DNA from: CAINEC01 sp046303115
GTDB taxonomy: Bacteria; Bacteroidota; Bacteroidia; AKYH767-A; OLB10
Assembly (NCBI GenBank): GCA_046303115.1
Contig: JBKCGZ010000207.1
Location: forward strand, 1-64,000
Direction: 5' to 3'
Length of the DNA stretch: 64,000 nt
This document shows positions 46,085 through 55,421 of this stretch, one piece after another. The notes beneath the pieces are model-generated. The model saw nothing but the letters and a program-made list of their open reading frames with translations. It was not told where the DNA came from and searched no databases. The first letter of the stretch is position 1. Each line of letters opens with the position of its first letter. Both the position numbers and the translations under genes were made by a program.

Positions 46085-47776
46085 TTAACCACTCACTAAA
46101 ACTTTCAATTTGGTGCCCACCTTCAACTCCGAAGACCTTAAATTATTGATATTCTTTATCATTTCGATTGTCACACCATTATATCTTTTAGCAATATTCC
46201 ATAATGTATCACCAGGCTGAACTAAGTGATATACATATTTCGGTTGCTTTACTTTAATTGTTGGGGTAACTTTTGCAACAACGGATGTGTCTGTTTTAGA
46301 CTCAACATTTGTAATTAATGGACTTGTATTCTTAGCACTAGTGTCAACTGTAGCAATATTATTTTGTGTCTGTTTTGGTTTATTTACAACTTGGTTGTTC
46401 TCAATTGGCACTTTTACTTTCACCGTAGCATTTACCGATAGCCGTTGACCTTTCAATAGATTATTAGATTTCAAACGATTCATTCGCTTTAATTCTGCGG
46501 AGGTCATTTTATACAAAGCCGCTACAGAAGCTACTGATTCATTCTTTCGAACGACATGGGTCTTTACAACTTTTTTGTCAACGTATTTATACAGCGCTTT
46601 TACTTCTTGATGCTCCGTTGTGTTTATACCAGAGGAATCAGTTTGTTGGGCTATTGCTGTACTGTCAGAAATCGAGGTGTCACGAACAATCACTTTAGCA
46701 ACAGGCATAACAGGCTTTGGGGGAGGGGTAGATAAAGCCAATATCTGCTCTTCCTTTGCCATGTAAAGAGCAATTTTATTAGTAGGTAAGCGAAGTGTAT
46801 AACTCTCTTCTGTATCTGGAATATAGTTTTTCTTGTAAATTGGATTCAAGAATGAAATTACATCCAATGGTAAGTCGATTTGGGTTGCAAGTACATTAAA
46901 ATTCACTTGCTTAGTCACATTTACTGTATCTACCTGAAAGTATGAATAAGCTGGTGTAATCGGATATAAATTGTGCTCGCGCGAATAATTCATCACGTAT
47001 GTTACTGCAATAAATGCCGGAACATAACTTCTTGTTTCAGCAGGTAAAAACTGCATGATTTCCCAAAAATTCTTCTTACCTCCAGAACGTTTAATTGCTT
47101 TATTGACATTCCCCGCTCCACAATTATACGATGCAATTACAAGCAACCAATCGCCATAAATCGAGTACATGTCTTTAAAGTATTTACAGGCTGCATAAGT
47201 TGATTTAACTGGATCACGACGATCATCTGTAAATGAATTCACCTTCAAATCGTAAATAATTCCCGTTGAGTACATAAACTGCCATAAACCTGTTGCTCCT
47301 ACTCTTGAGACTGCTACTGGATTTAGTGCTGATTCAATAATCGATAAATATTTAAATTCTAACGGAAGGCCTTCTTTGTCTAACACCTCTTCGTACATTG
47401 GGAAATAGAGGTTAGATAGGCCCATTACTCGTTGTGTTAAAGCCCTTCGCTTATAAGCGTACAGATCAATAAAATCCTTTACATAACGATTGTATGAAAG
47501 TGGAATTGGACAAGAAATTTTTGCCATCCTCTCGATATACTCCTGATCAGAAAAATAAGGAATCACACCCGTGTTAGCCATGCTAGCATTAAAACAGTTA
47601 GCATCTAAACAATTGAAACGAACAACATGGTTTAATGTAACCAGACTATCCAACATACTCGAAATGGCTGAAATGTTTTGTGTTGAGTCGTTTATTTGTG
47701 CAACTGAGGAAGTTTTGCCTATCAGACAAAAGAAAATCACTAAAAATGCACTGCTTAACTTTTTCAATGAAAACAT
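46085..47776 (-). CDS. Membrane-bound lytic murein transglycosylase with LysM repeats (MltD-like)
   Basis: A 563-residue exported enzyme that cuts the glycan strand of peptidoglycan to form 1,6-anhydro ends. Signal peptide about 1-26. The SLT catalytic domain is at about 125-275: catalytic Glu in LSIIESALNP, GLWQFMYSTG, and the YNCGAGNVNKAI motif. After a proline-rich linker come two LysM domains, at about 405-450 (VVRKNESVASVAALY) and 515-560 (HLVQPGDTLWNIAKRYNG), which bind the cell wall. The form is the one usual for Bacteroidota MltD. It has its own promoter (47929-47936). Confidence 0.94.
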   Translation of the reverse strand: MFSLKKLSSAFLVIFFCLIGKTSSVAQINDSTQNISAISSMLDSLVTLNHVVRFNCLDANCFNASMANTGVIPYFSDQEYIERMAKISCPIPLSYNRYVKDFIDLYAYKRRALTQRVMGLSNLYFPMYEEVLDKEGLPLEFKYLSIIESALNPVAVSRVGATGLWQFMYSTGIIYDLKVNSFTDDRRDPVKSTYAACKYFKDMYSIYGDWLLVIASYNCGAGNVNKAIKRSGGKKNFWEIMQFLPAETRSYVPAFIAVTYVMNYSREHNLYPITPAYSYFQVDTVNVTKQVNFNVLATQIDLPLDVISFLNPIYKKNYIPDTEESYTLRLPTNKIALYMAKEEQILALSTPPPKPVMPVAKVIVRDTSISDSTAIAQQTDSSGINTTEHQEVKALYKYVDKKVVKTHVVRKNESVASVAALYKMTSAELKRMNRLKSNNLLKGQRLSVNATVKVKVPIENNQVVNKPKQTQNNIATVDTSAKNTSPLITNVESKTDTSVVAKVTPTIKVKQPKYVYHLVQPGDTLWNIAKRYNGVTIEMIKNINNLRSSELKVGTKLKVLVSG

Positions 47777-47928
47777 TCTACTTTACTATGTTGGATTATA
47801 GATTAAACACTTGAAACTAATCAATAATTGAAGTAATTAACAACTTTGAATTGAATTACACTTTTTAAGAAAACTAGAAGACGACTGAATATCAGTATAA
47901 TACAGTTAGTCTTAAATTGCCTCAGTCA

Positions 47929-47936
47929 CAAATTTA
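47929..47936 (-). promoter_or_regulatory. Bacteroidota -7 box (TAAATTTG) for the transglycosylase
   Basis: Exact TAnnTTTG match on the minus strand in the 201-base gap after the sugar-phosphate transferase gene, about 150 bases before the transglycosylase start. Confidence 0.5.
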
Positions 47937-47977
47937 GGGAAAAAGATTAAAAAAAAGTGAATAAAGTATGAAGAGCT

Positions 47978-49048
47978 TTATTCAGCCATTTTTACACTGT
48001 CTTGCTGCGTACGAAAAATGAGCTTTAAAAAATAAGGTAACGTGCAAAACAAAACCGCCATAGCTAACAAAATATAAAGTAAATACAGACTTGAAATATT
48101 ACGAAGCAACATTGCTGTTGTAATAAAGACAATATTGATTATATACAAGGTTAACGTAGCTTCTCTATGTGTCATTCCTAAATCAAGTAAATTATGATGG
48201 ATATGATTTCTATCTGCTTCAAAAGGAGATTTTCCATTTAGTATCCGTACCATGAAAATTCTGAAAGTATCTGCCAACGGAATAATTAAAATTGCTATGG
48301 CCATAGCAGGACTTGATCGGAAAGGAAATTCAAATGGCAATGATTCAAAACTTAACCCTATGAATTTAATGGCCAACACTGATAAAATTAATCCAACAAC
48401 AAGCGACCCCGTATCTCCCATAAAAATAGACGCAGGATTGAAATTATAGATTAAGAATGCTATCAATGAACTGAACAAAGCAAACGACAAAATACATAAC
48501 CCCATATTTCCGTAATTATAAAACCATAATCCGAAAGTAAATGAGGCTATCGCACCGATACCACCTGCTAGTCCATCAATTCCATCAATTAAATTGTATG
48601 CATTAATGATTGTTAGAATTGTCAAAATGGAAAGACCTACACTAAACCAATACGGAATTTGATAAACACCAAATATTCCACATAAACTGGTAATACGAAT
48701 ATTAGCAAAAAATACGACGATAATAGCCGCTAATACCTGGCCTATCAGTTTTTTGTGAGGCGTGAGATTATAAAGATCATCTTTAATTCCAATAAAGAAC
48801 ATGACAATAATCGCGGCAATAATGTATTGCGAAATACTTGACTCAATACTTGCTGAACAAAATGTATAGGAAAAAACGGTTCCTGCAAATATTGCTAATC
48901 CACCAAGGGTTGGGAGATTTTGTGCATGTTTCTTTCTTTCACATGGTTCATCGAACAATCCTTTCAACACCGAAACCCTGATAATTGCAGGAATGGCGAA
49001 AAAAGTGATGATGAACGCAATCGAAGATGAAAGTAAAATTTTAAACAT
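47978..49048 (-). CDS. Undecaprenyl-phosphate sugar-1-phosphate transferase (WecA/TagO type)
   Basis: A 356-residue inner-membrane enzyme of glycosyltransferase family 4 that moves a sugar-1-phosphate (probably GlcNAc-1-P) from a UDP-sugar to undecaprenyl phosphate, starting a surface polysaccharide. Eleven or so membrane helices. Motifs: NAYNLIDGIDGLAGG (catalytic Asp residues), FNPASIFMGDTGS, and FEADRNHIHHNLLDLG with the HxHH site that sets WecA/TagO apart from MraY. It may supply the substrate of the flippase at 44093 together with other genes elsewhere. The C terminus is short and soluble. Confidence 0.92.
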   Translation of the reverse strand: MFKILLSSSIAFIITFFAIPAIIRVSVLKGLFDEPCERKKHAQNLPTLGGLAIFAGTVFSYTFCSASIESSISQYIIAAIIVMFFIGIKDDLYNLTPHKKLIGQVLAAIIVVFFANIRITSLCGIFGVYQIPYWFSVGLSILTILTIINAYNLIDGIDGLAGGIGAIASFTFGLWFYNYGNMGLCILSFALFSSLIAFLIYNFNPASIFMGDTGSLVVGLILSVLAIKFIGLSFESLPFEFPFRSSPAMAIAILIIPLADTFRIFMVRILNGKSPFEADRNHIHHNLLDLGMTHREATLTLYIINIVFITTAMLLRNISSLYLLYILLAMAVLFCTLPYFLKLIFRTQQDSVKMAE

Positions 49049-49226
49049 GCAATTATTTAATTCTATTTATGCTAAAATATCTAATTGAAAATTGATATGA
49101 ATTTAATTTTTGCCAACCGACCAATATAATTGGTGAATCAACAATTTTTAAACTCAAAGCCTTTTAACTGCATTTAAATAAAATTGTTTCAGACCTAGCC
49201 ACTGAATACACTCGATTGATTTATTT

Positions 49227-50003
49227 CTAGTTTCCAGTAAATATCGCCTTACGCTTACCCAAAAAGGCTTCCGTTCCTTCTTTAAAATCGTTAGTAACGA
49301 AGCAAGCACCAAAGCGCTCAACTTCTGTATTAAAACCGTCTGAATTTTTATCGTAAGAAGCATTTACAGTTGTAACAATCTCAGCAATAGCCAGCGGAGC
49401 CATATCAATTATCTTATTCAAAATCTCTTCGCATTTGGCAATCAGATTATCCTGAGGCACTACATGATTCACCAATCCTAATCGATGCGCTTCATTCGCA
49501 TCAATCACATCAGCCGTCATTAATAATTCCATTGCTTTGCTTTTACCAACCAACATTGGTAAGCGTTGCGTTCCGCCGTAGCCTGGTATCAAACCTAACT
49601 TCACTTCTGGCTGCCCAAACTTTGCATTTTCTGCAGCTACGCGCATATGACAAGCCATCGCTAATTCACATCCTCCACCTAATGCAAATCCGTTAACCGC
49701 TGCAATCACAGGTTTACCACATGCTTCAATAGAATTAAATACTGCGTGACCGTGAGCTGACAGCGCCTTGCCTTCTTCCAACGAATAAGCAGCGAACTCA
49801 CTAATATCGGCACCAGCCACAAATGCTTTCGTGCCTGCACCCGTTAAAATAATTCCTCCAACGCTATTATCATTCGCAGCAGCATTGATAGCTACTCCAA
49901 TTTCAGCGATCGTATTTTTATTTAATGCATTTAATTTATCAGGGCGGTTAACCGTAATAATTAAAATTTTTCCTTTTTGCTCTGTTGTAATATTCTGATA
50001 CAT
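49227..50003 (-). CDS. Enoyl-CoA hydratase (crotonase family)
   Basis: A 258-residue enzyme adding water across enoyl-CoA double bonds in fatty-acid or amino-acid breakdown. The oxyanion-hole segments are KAFVAGADISEF and NGFALGGGCELAM. Both catalytic glutamates of true hydratases are present (GGGCELAM and FGQPEVKLGLIPGYGGTQRL). Five bases separate it from the upstream gene for a B12-binding mutase subunit, so the two are co-transcribed, which suggests a propionate or branched-chain acyl-CoA route. The N terminus has no targeting signal. Confidence 0.94.
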   Translation of the reverse strand: MYQNITTEQKGKILIITVNRPDKLNALNKNTIAEIGVAINAAANDNSVGGIILTGAGTKAFVAGADISEFAAYSLEEGKALSAHGHAVFNSIEACGKPVIAAVNGFALGGGCELAMACHMRVAAENAKFGQPEVKLGLIPGYGGTQRLPMLVGKSKAMELLMTADVIDANEAHRLGLVNHVVPQDNLIAKCEEILNKIIDMAPLAIAEIVTTVNASYDKNSDGFNTEVERFGACFVTNDFKEGTEAFLGKRKAIFTGN

Positions 50004-50008
50004 AAAAA

Positions 50009-50413
50009 TTATCTTCTGTTTTTATTTACCCAATCGGTGATGTAATTAATAATGGTTTTAGTGTCGGTGCCTGGTGCGAATAATTCTCCGCATCCCATTT
50101 CTATCAGCTTTTTCATATCTGCATCCGGAATAATTCCACCGCCGGTAAGTAACACATCATTCAATGATTTTTCTTTCATTAAATTTAAAATCTTTGGAAA
50201 GACTGTCATGTGTGCACCTGATAAAATGCTAACGCCAATTACATCAACATCTTCTTGTAAAGCTGCATTCACTACCATTTCTGGGGTTTGGCGAAGTCCA
50301 GTATAGATTACTTCCATTCCTGCATCACGCAAAAAAGAAGCAATCACTTTTGCTCCGCGATCGTGACCGTCTAATCCTACTTTTGCAATTAAAACTCGAA
50401 TAGGTCTGTTCAT
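50009..50413 (-). CDS. Stand-alone cobalamin-binding subunit of a methylmalonyl-CoA mutase-type enzyme
   Basis: A 134-residue B12-binding domain. The signature DGHDRGAKV (D-x-H-x2-G) binds the nucleotide tail and lower axial His ligand; SILSGAHMT and LTGGGIIPDADM are the other conserved B12 loops. In most species this domain is fused to a ~550-residue TIM-barrel part; here it is separate, as in mutases of archaea and some bacteria (small subunit, McmA2/IcmB/HcmB type). The catalytic large subunit is not in the window. It may serve methylmalonyl-CoA or isobutyryl-CoA mutase; sequence alone does not decide. Confidence 0.9.
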   Translation of the reverse strand: MNRPIRVLIAKVGLDGHDRGAKVIASFLRDAGMEVIYTGLRQTPEMVVNAALQEDVDVIGVSILSGAHMTVFPKILNLMKEKSLNDVLLTGGGIIPDADMKKLIEMGCGELFAPGTDTKTIINYITDWVNKNRR

Positions 50414-50451
50414 TCTACAAAAATGATAAAATAATTCATACTACCCGATGC

Positions 50452-50483
50452 AAAAAACAAAGAGGAGCAAAAATTTGCTCCTC
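50452..50483 (-). terminator. Terminator of the three-gene secreted cluster
   Basis: GAGGAGCAAA-AA-TTTGCTCCTC (50462-50483) is a perfect 10-bp stem; read on the minus strand it is followed by TTTGTTTTTTG. It lies 14 bases past the stop of the gene at 50498. Confidence 0.85.
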
Positions 50484-50497
50484 CTGACCTGAAATAC

Positions 50498-51358
50498 TTA
50501 TACTGCTACTGACCGTTCATCTATTTTTACTCCTGCATCATTTTCAATCACAATTTTATAATCGCCTTTGGCTATGTCTGACAGATTTATATTTAATGGA
50601 ATTGTGCATTGCCCTGCCGCTTGATTTAAGATCGCATAAATTGTTTTGATGGATTTCCCTTCTTGATCATACAATTTTACCTGGATGTTAGAAGGCTGTG
50701 ATAACACCACTTGCATTTCTCCTTGAATCAAGGTAGGTACATTCGAAAATTCCATATCATTACCCGTTTGTGAAGGAGCATAATGTTTTTGATACCACGG
50801 GAAATCTACATTTTCATTTTTACAAACCCATTTTACAAACTCTTTTTCTTTATCGTTGTCTGTAATAATGGTATTTAAACTATGTCCGTTGGTATAATGC
50901 CAAACCAGTTGCTGCGCTAAATAGTTATCGTTGATGCGTCGGTTATTTAATTCAGTTAACGCTTGAACTAATAAAGGCGCTCCCATACTTGTGCGACCAA
51001 AGTTAGTATCGTGACCAGGACAACGTGCAGTACTATTACCACAACGTGCGTATATCATAACATCTTCTTGTCCGTGCGGATCTAATGCAATAATAGAAGG
51101 ACGAGTTACCACATACGGTTGTATGTCTTGCGTTGCATAAAATATTCTTCCAGCTTCTAACTGTACGTTGATCGGATTATTCGAATTGTTGTTTAATTCT
51201 AAATCCATTGATCGGTTGGCCACATAATCTGTAGTAATCTTGTAGGAGATCAATCCACGTTTCATCGCATCTTCAAATGTTACGAGTGTAGTTCCGAAGG
51301 AAGCAGTAGAGATGACACACCCAATCATCGCTACGATTAGCTTCAAGTTGTTTTTCAT
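50498..51358 (-). CDS. Exported protein of unknown function (third gene of secreted cluster)
   Basis: I do not recognise the family. A 286-residue protein with a signal peptide (about 1-22, LIVAMIGCVISTASFG). The first half is a beta domain with the segment IYARCGNSTARCPG, whose two cysteines could form a disulfide, and an NxGHSLNTII segment; the last 75 residues form a small Ig/FlgD-like beta domain (MQVVLSQPSNIQVKLYDQEG, IPLNINLSDIAKGDYKIV) of the kind used by T9SS sorting domains but without the PNP opening. It is the last of three closely packed minus-strand genes (gaps of 1 and 5 bases) ending at a terminator. Confidence 0.8.
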   Translation of the reverse strand: MKNNLKLIVAMIGCVISTASFGTTLVTFEDAMKRGLISYKITTDYVANRSMDLELNNNSNNPINVQLEAGRIFYATQDIQPYVVTRPSIIALDPHGQEDVMIYARCGNSTARCPGHDTNFGRTSMGAPLLVQALTELNNRRINDNYLAQQLVWHYTNGHSLNTIITDNDKEKEFVKWVCKNENVDFPWYQKHYAPSQTGNDMEFSNVPTLIQGEMQVVLSQPSNIQVKLYDQEGKSIKTIYAILNQAAGQCTIPLNINLSDIAKGDYKIVIENDAGVKIDERSVAV

Positions 51359-51363
51359 AGTCT

Positions 51364-52089
51364 TTATTTATTAGATAAGATTTGTTTTTCAAGAAGGTCA
51401 CTACGACCGATTTTTAAATTAACAGTTTCATTTTTATCGAACCCTTCACGTAAATCAATATGCGCTCCAATCAAATTATTTTTTAGTGTAAACTGTTTCC
51501 CTTCCTTATCGATGAGTTCTACATCGATATATCCTGCAAATTGTAAATCAGTAATTGGAATTGTTACGCTCGAAGCAGGTGAAGTATACAATGCATTGTA
51601 AGCAGTAGAAGGATTTTTCTGCGCGATACTTACTGTTTGTATTTTACATCCTGATGGCGCTTTGATTTTTAATCCGCTGTTTAATTTTTCATCTGGATAA
51701 AAAAATCCATATACGCCCGGACAATTTACATAGGCGTAATAAGCACCGTTCTTTTTATTTCTATCGATTCGGAATTTAGGAGTAGATTCTTTCACCCAAC
51801 GCTTTTTTTGAATATCCCATTGATACCAAGTTAAATTTTTGAATTCCATTTTTGAGTCAGCATTGAGTTTTACCTCTACTGGATTATCTAAACATCTTTT
51901 TCCATTGATGGTAAGTTCACATACGCTTATCGCATTAATCATTTTATTTTTATCATCCAGCGTAGAATATTTCGCACTCCATTCATCGAATGATAAAATG
52001 CGTAAATCGGATGTTTCGTTGATTGTTTGACAAATAACACCTGTGTTATTTAAAAAGCAAACTGCAAATAAGAAAGCCCATTTTTTCAT
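51364..52089 (-). CDS. Exported protein of unknown function (second gene of secreted cluster)
   Basis: A 241-residue protein with a signal peptide (about 1-20). It resembles the C-terminal half of the gene upstream (52091): both contain an arm like WQWDIQKKRWVKES, a strand pair ending in a PGVYGFFYPDEKLN-like piece, then LKIKAPSGCKI or an equivalent AP-G loop and a closing IDVELIDKEGK-like beta hairpin. I infer an old duplication of one beta-rich unit. No enzyme motif is seen. The neighbours are the two other cluster members, one base and five bases away. Confidence 0.8.
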   Translation of the reverse strand: MKKWAFLFAVCFLNNTGVICQTINETSDLRILSFDEWSAKYSTLDDKNKMINAISVCELTINGKRCLDNPVEVKLNADSKMEFKNLTWYQWDIQKKRWVKESTPKFRIDRNKKNGAYYAYVNCPGVYGFFYPDEKLNSGLKIKAPSGCKIQTVSIAQKNPSTAYNALYTSPASSVTIPITDLQFAGYIDVELIDKEGKQFTLKNNLIGAHIDLREGFDKNETVNLKIGRSDLLEKQILSNK

Positions 52090-52090
52090 A

Positions 52091-53296
52091 TTACTTAATG
52101 TGTTTAAGGGTTACTGTTTTTTCATTATCAAAATCATTGTACACCTGATATCCTTTCTCCGGAAAATTCACTTTTAATCCGTGTACTACTCCATAATTTT
52201 TTGTTGCCTTTTTTATTTTGAACTCATGTCCTACCATATGCTCCCAATCTTGCACGCCGCTATACTTTATATTCCCATTTTGATCGATGATGGAATATTG
52301 CACTGTAATATCGTTGCTTAACTTCGGAAGTAAAAACAACATACTTGTTCCACCATTTACAGGCGTTCCTTCCCAGGAAGAATAAACACTTTTTTGAATG
52401 ATAGCCGAGGTAAATGCTGTTCCTTTGGGAGCGCGAATTAACACTGCATTTTTATTTTGATCAAGTGCAAGTATTCGATAGTATCCAGAAGAAACAACAG
52501 GGCAACATAAAAATGATTGTCGCTCGCTGATTGCTTTTTTCGGATATTGAAATTGAGCGGGTAGCCACATCCGTGAGTTATTATCGAAATACTCCATGGT
52601 TAGTAGTTTCATCGACATTGTTGATTTATACGGAATCAAAACTTCATCAATGATTGAATCATTGGCCGACTTATCCAATCTAAAAAAGGCTAGTATACCA
52701 GCTGCATCTGCGGTGTTATATTTCTCTACCGTTTCACTGAATTTCTCATTGTTGTTGTAAGGATCAATGGAGCGAACAGTAGGTTGCGATGGCTTTAATA
52801 GGTAATCACAGATTCTGTATTTTAGAAAATAGCCATTCTCTAATTTAATGGTAGTGTCTTGAAAACAGAGTGGATCCGGATTAAATACTAGTGTAGTTGG
52901 ATCTTTTTTCTCTTTGCCAATCACTTTATAATACAGTAATACTTCTCCTTTTGTAACTGCTCGTGCTGGTTTATAATTAGAGAGTGCTGCTAATTCTTGC
53001 GTTACACTTGTGGGAGGAATTCCTTCTGCTAATAATAAAAAACAAACTTTGTCGGCAGTCTTTTTATCTCTATCATCTGCATAAACCACCGTTACATAAT
53101 CGGCGGTAAACATTTCGTTAGAGGCTTCTCTGATTAAAACAATTGCATTTGAATCGAGAATTGTTGGATTTCTTCCAACATCGACAGTTATCGTTTTAAA
53201 GACTTTGGTGGTATCGCTCGCTAGGCAGGCGTTCGATAAAATGCTCCATACAATTAGTACGAACATTACTGCGTAAACTTTTCTTTGTCGTTTCAT
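52091..53296 (-). CDS. Exported protein of unknown function (first gene of secreted cluster)
   Basis: A 401-residue protein with a signal peptide (about 5-27, VMFVLIVWSILSNACLA). The N-terminal part is a beta-rich region with two predicted strand-turn segments and DPLCFQDTTIKLENG; the C-terminal part, from about 240, is the unit shared with the next gene (APKGTAFTSAI, YSIIDQNGNIKYS). No cysteine lipobox, no catalytic triad. The three cluster genes are probably expressed as one unit and act outside the inner membrane. What they do is unknown. Confidence 0.8.
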   Translation of the reverse strand: MKRQRKVYAVMFVLIVWSILSNACLASDTTKVFKTITVDVGRNPTILDSNAIVLIREASNEMFTADYVTVVYADDRDKKTADKVCFLLLAEGIPPTSVTQELAALSNYKPARAVTKGEVLLYYKVIGKEKKDPTTLVFNPDPLCFQDTTIKLENGYFLKYRICDYLLKPSQPTVRSIDPYNNNEKFSETVEKYNTADAAGILAFFRLDKSANDSIIDEVLIPYKSTMSMKLLTMEYFDNNSRMWLPAQFQYPKKAISERQSFLCCPVVSSGYYRILALDQNKNAVLIRAPKGTAFTSAIIQKSVYSSWEGTPVNGGTSMLFLLPKLSNDITVQYSIIDQNGNIKYSGVQDWEHMVGHEFKIKKATKNYGVVHGLKVNFPEKGYQVYNDFDNEKTVTLKHIK

Positions 53297-53437
53297 ACAA
53301 TATAAGTTTAAAGGTTTGACAAATTTTTCAGGCAGTAAATGTTCAGTCCATGCAGTGGATATTTTTTAGGATTAGAAAATGAATTGAATTAATGTGGTTA
53401 ACGAAATATTAACGCAGGATGTTGATTATATATTGTG

Positions 53438-54139
53438 TTAAAATCCCGTTTGACTTTCATCGGGTTTAAAAGGTGAGTCTTGCTGATGCAGTTTAATTGC
53501 TTTTTTAGAGAGATAATATCCAGCAATTAACGAAACGGTAGCACCGCCATATATTCCAAAATTATCTCCATTGAAAATAAAGAAGTCGTACAATCCGTGT
53601 AAAACAGAAGCCGCTATCAAACCTAAGGTGCCAAAACCTTTTTTATTATAAAATTTCTGAATACCTAAAAAATATCCAATGATTACTGCAAAAAACGCAT
53701 GCGCTGGAACTGCTGTAAACATCCGAAGAAATGCGACTCCCATTCCGTGATTAAAAACATACATGATATTTTCTGCAGTTGCAAATCCCATACTCACCAT
53801 CACTGAATAGGTAATTCCATCAAAGGGCTCATCGAAATAATCACTGCGGTAGGCAAATCGTCGAGTAAAAAAATATTTCGATCCTTCTTCCATCAAACCA
53901 ATTCCAACAATACAAGAAATTAAACCTTCTGCGATATTAGTAGATGAATTTTGTAGTCCGGATGTTTGAAATAACAACTCTAAAATAATAGCAGGAATAA
54001 TACTAACAACTCCTAAAAAAAACGACTTTATAATCAATGGCATTGGCTCACGATCATATTTATCCTGCCAGAAAATATAATAGGCAATGGCTAACCCTGG
54101 CGCTATAGCCAATCCTAAAAGAATTAAATAATGATTCAT
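53438..54139 (-). CDS. PrsW-family intramembrane metalloprotease
   Basis: A 233-residue membrane protein with about seven helices. PrsW-type proteases start regulated proteolysis of membrane-bound anti-sigma factors, as in Bacillus. The family residues are present: the Glu pair in GLMEEGSKYFFTRRF, a His in VPAHAFFAVIIGYFLGIQ and a His in ASVLHGLYDFFIFNG. The natural target is not known here; no sigma/anti-sigma pair is nearby. It is translated just after a 67-residue protein whose stop overlaps its start (ATGA). The tail (QDSPFKPDESQTGF) is soluble. Confidence 0.88.
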   Translation of the reverse strand: MNHYLILLGLAIAPGLAIAYYIFWQDKYDREPMPLIIKSFFLGVVSIIPAIILELLFQTSGLQNSSTNIAEGLISCIVGIGLMEEGSKYFFTRRFAYRSDYFDEPFDGITYSVMVSMGFATAENIMYVFNHGMGVAFLRMFTAVPAHAFFAVIIGYFLGIQKFYNKKGFGTLGLIAASVLHGLYDFFIFNGDNFGIYGGATVSLIAGYYLSKKAIKLHQQDSPFKPDESQTGF

Positions 54140-54339
54140 AATAAGTCTGATTTTATTTTTTTATTCATGTATCGATGTGCTTTGTCCACTACTATTGCGT
54201 AGCTCTTTCCCTCGAAAAAAACATTTTCTTCCTGTTGGTGTTTATCATCCAATGCTAAAGTAAAAAGTCCGTCATCATCCATCGTCAAAGTAATTGCATA
54301 CTTTAGCAAAATCTGTTTAAGCTTCGTAGTGTTACGCAT
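54136..54339 (-). CDS. Small hypothetical protein coupled to the PrsW-type protease
   Basis: A 67-residue soluble protein (lysine-rich ends; VFFEGKSYAIVVDKAHRYM near the C terminus). I do not recognise it. It overlaps the protease start by four bases, which strongly suggests translational coupling and a real gene despite its size. Divergent from the SDR gene across a 38-base gap. Confidence 0.7.
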   Translation of the reverse strand: MRNTTKLKQILLKYAITLTMDDDGLFTLALDDKHQQEENVFFEGKSYAIVVDKAHRYMNKKIKSDLL

Positions 54340-54377
54340 GACTAAATATAATTAATAATAAAACACAATTCTCATTC

Positions 54378-55397
54378 ATGAAAAATATTTTTATTTCCGG
54401 TGCCTCTGGATTTATCGGAACTCACATTGTAATCGAAGGATTAAAAAGAGGTTGTACCATTACAGGCACAACGCGTTCGATGCACAAAGAAGGTGTGTTA
54501 AGAGAAATTGTGAGTGCACATTTAGGAGAAGAAGCATTATCCCGTTTAATCATTTACTACTGTGATTTAAATTCTCCGGATGGATGGGCTGACGCGATGA
54601 AAGGATGTGATGCGGTATTGCATGTGGCCTCGCCTTTTCCAATGGGATTGCCCAAACATGAAGATGACTTGATTCTTCCTGCACGCAATGGAGTGAAACA
54701 TGTTTTTGAGGCTGCATTAAAAAATAATATTCATCGTATTGTTCAAACGTCTTCTATTGCAGCAATCATGTACGGACATGAAAAGGGAAGAACCATATTT
54801 GATGAACACGATTTTACGAATCTCGAGGGAGGAATGATAACTCCTTATACAAAAAGTAAAACGTTAGCGGAGCAAGATGTATGGAAGTATGCGAAGCAAC
54901 ATCCTGAATTAAAAGTAAGTGTTATCAATCCCGGATTTGTATTAGGTCCGTTGTTGAATAAAGAAATAGGAACAAGTGCAGATGTTGTGTTAAAATTGAT
55001 GAAAGGCGAATTTCCAGGAGTGCCGAAATTAGGATTTCCGATAGTAGATGTGAGAGATGTTGCAGCGGCGCATTACAATGCATTAGAGAATGAAAACAGC
55101 ATTGGACATCGTTATGCAGCAGTAGCAGAATCGCTTTGGTTTAAAGATATTGCTAATGCTATTTTAGCATCGCATCCAACGTATCATAAAAAAGTGAAAG
55201 CGCGTGAACTTCCTAACTGGTTTATTAAAATTTTCTCCTTGTTTGATAAACCTACACGAATGATCCTTGATGAGCTCGGATTTTGTGCGGTTATCAGCAA
55301 TCAAAAAATGAAAACTGATTTAAAGATAAATCCTATTTCATCGAAAGATGCAATACAAGCAACAGCTAGTTCGCTCGTTGAATTGAAATTAGTGTAG
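54378..55397 (+). CDS. NAD(P)-dependent extended SDR, dihydroflavonol-4-reductase-like
   Basis: A 339-residue oxidoreductase of the extended short-chain dehydrogenase fold. The Rossmann signature SGASGFIGTHIVIEGL (G-x-x-G-x-x-G) is at about 7-22 and the catalytic pair YTKSK (Y-x3-K) at about 158-162, with a Ser in QTSSIAAIMYG. The family includes DFR-like ketoreductases and epimerases; the natural substrate is unknown. Length fits. It shares a 38-base divergent promoter region with the PrsW pair. Confidence 0.9.
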   Translation: MKNIFISGASGFIGTHIVIEGLKRGCTITGTTRSMHKEGVLREIVSAHLGEEALSRLIIYYCDLNSPDGWADAMKGCDAVLHVASPFPMGLPKHEDDLILPARNGVKHVFEAALKNNIHRIVQTSSIAAIMYGHEKGRTIFDEHDFTNLEGGMITPYTKSKTLAEQDVWKYAKQHPELKVSVINPGFVLGPLLNKEIGTSADVVLKLMKGEFPGVPKLGFPIVDVRDVAAAHYNALENENSIGHRYAAVAESLWFKDIANAILASHPTYHKKVKARELPNWFIKIFSLFDKPTRMILDELGFCAVISNQKMKTDLKINPISSKDAIQATASSLVELKLV

Positions 55398-55421
55398 ATT
55401 AAAATACTCATCAAAAAAATT

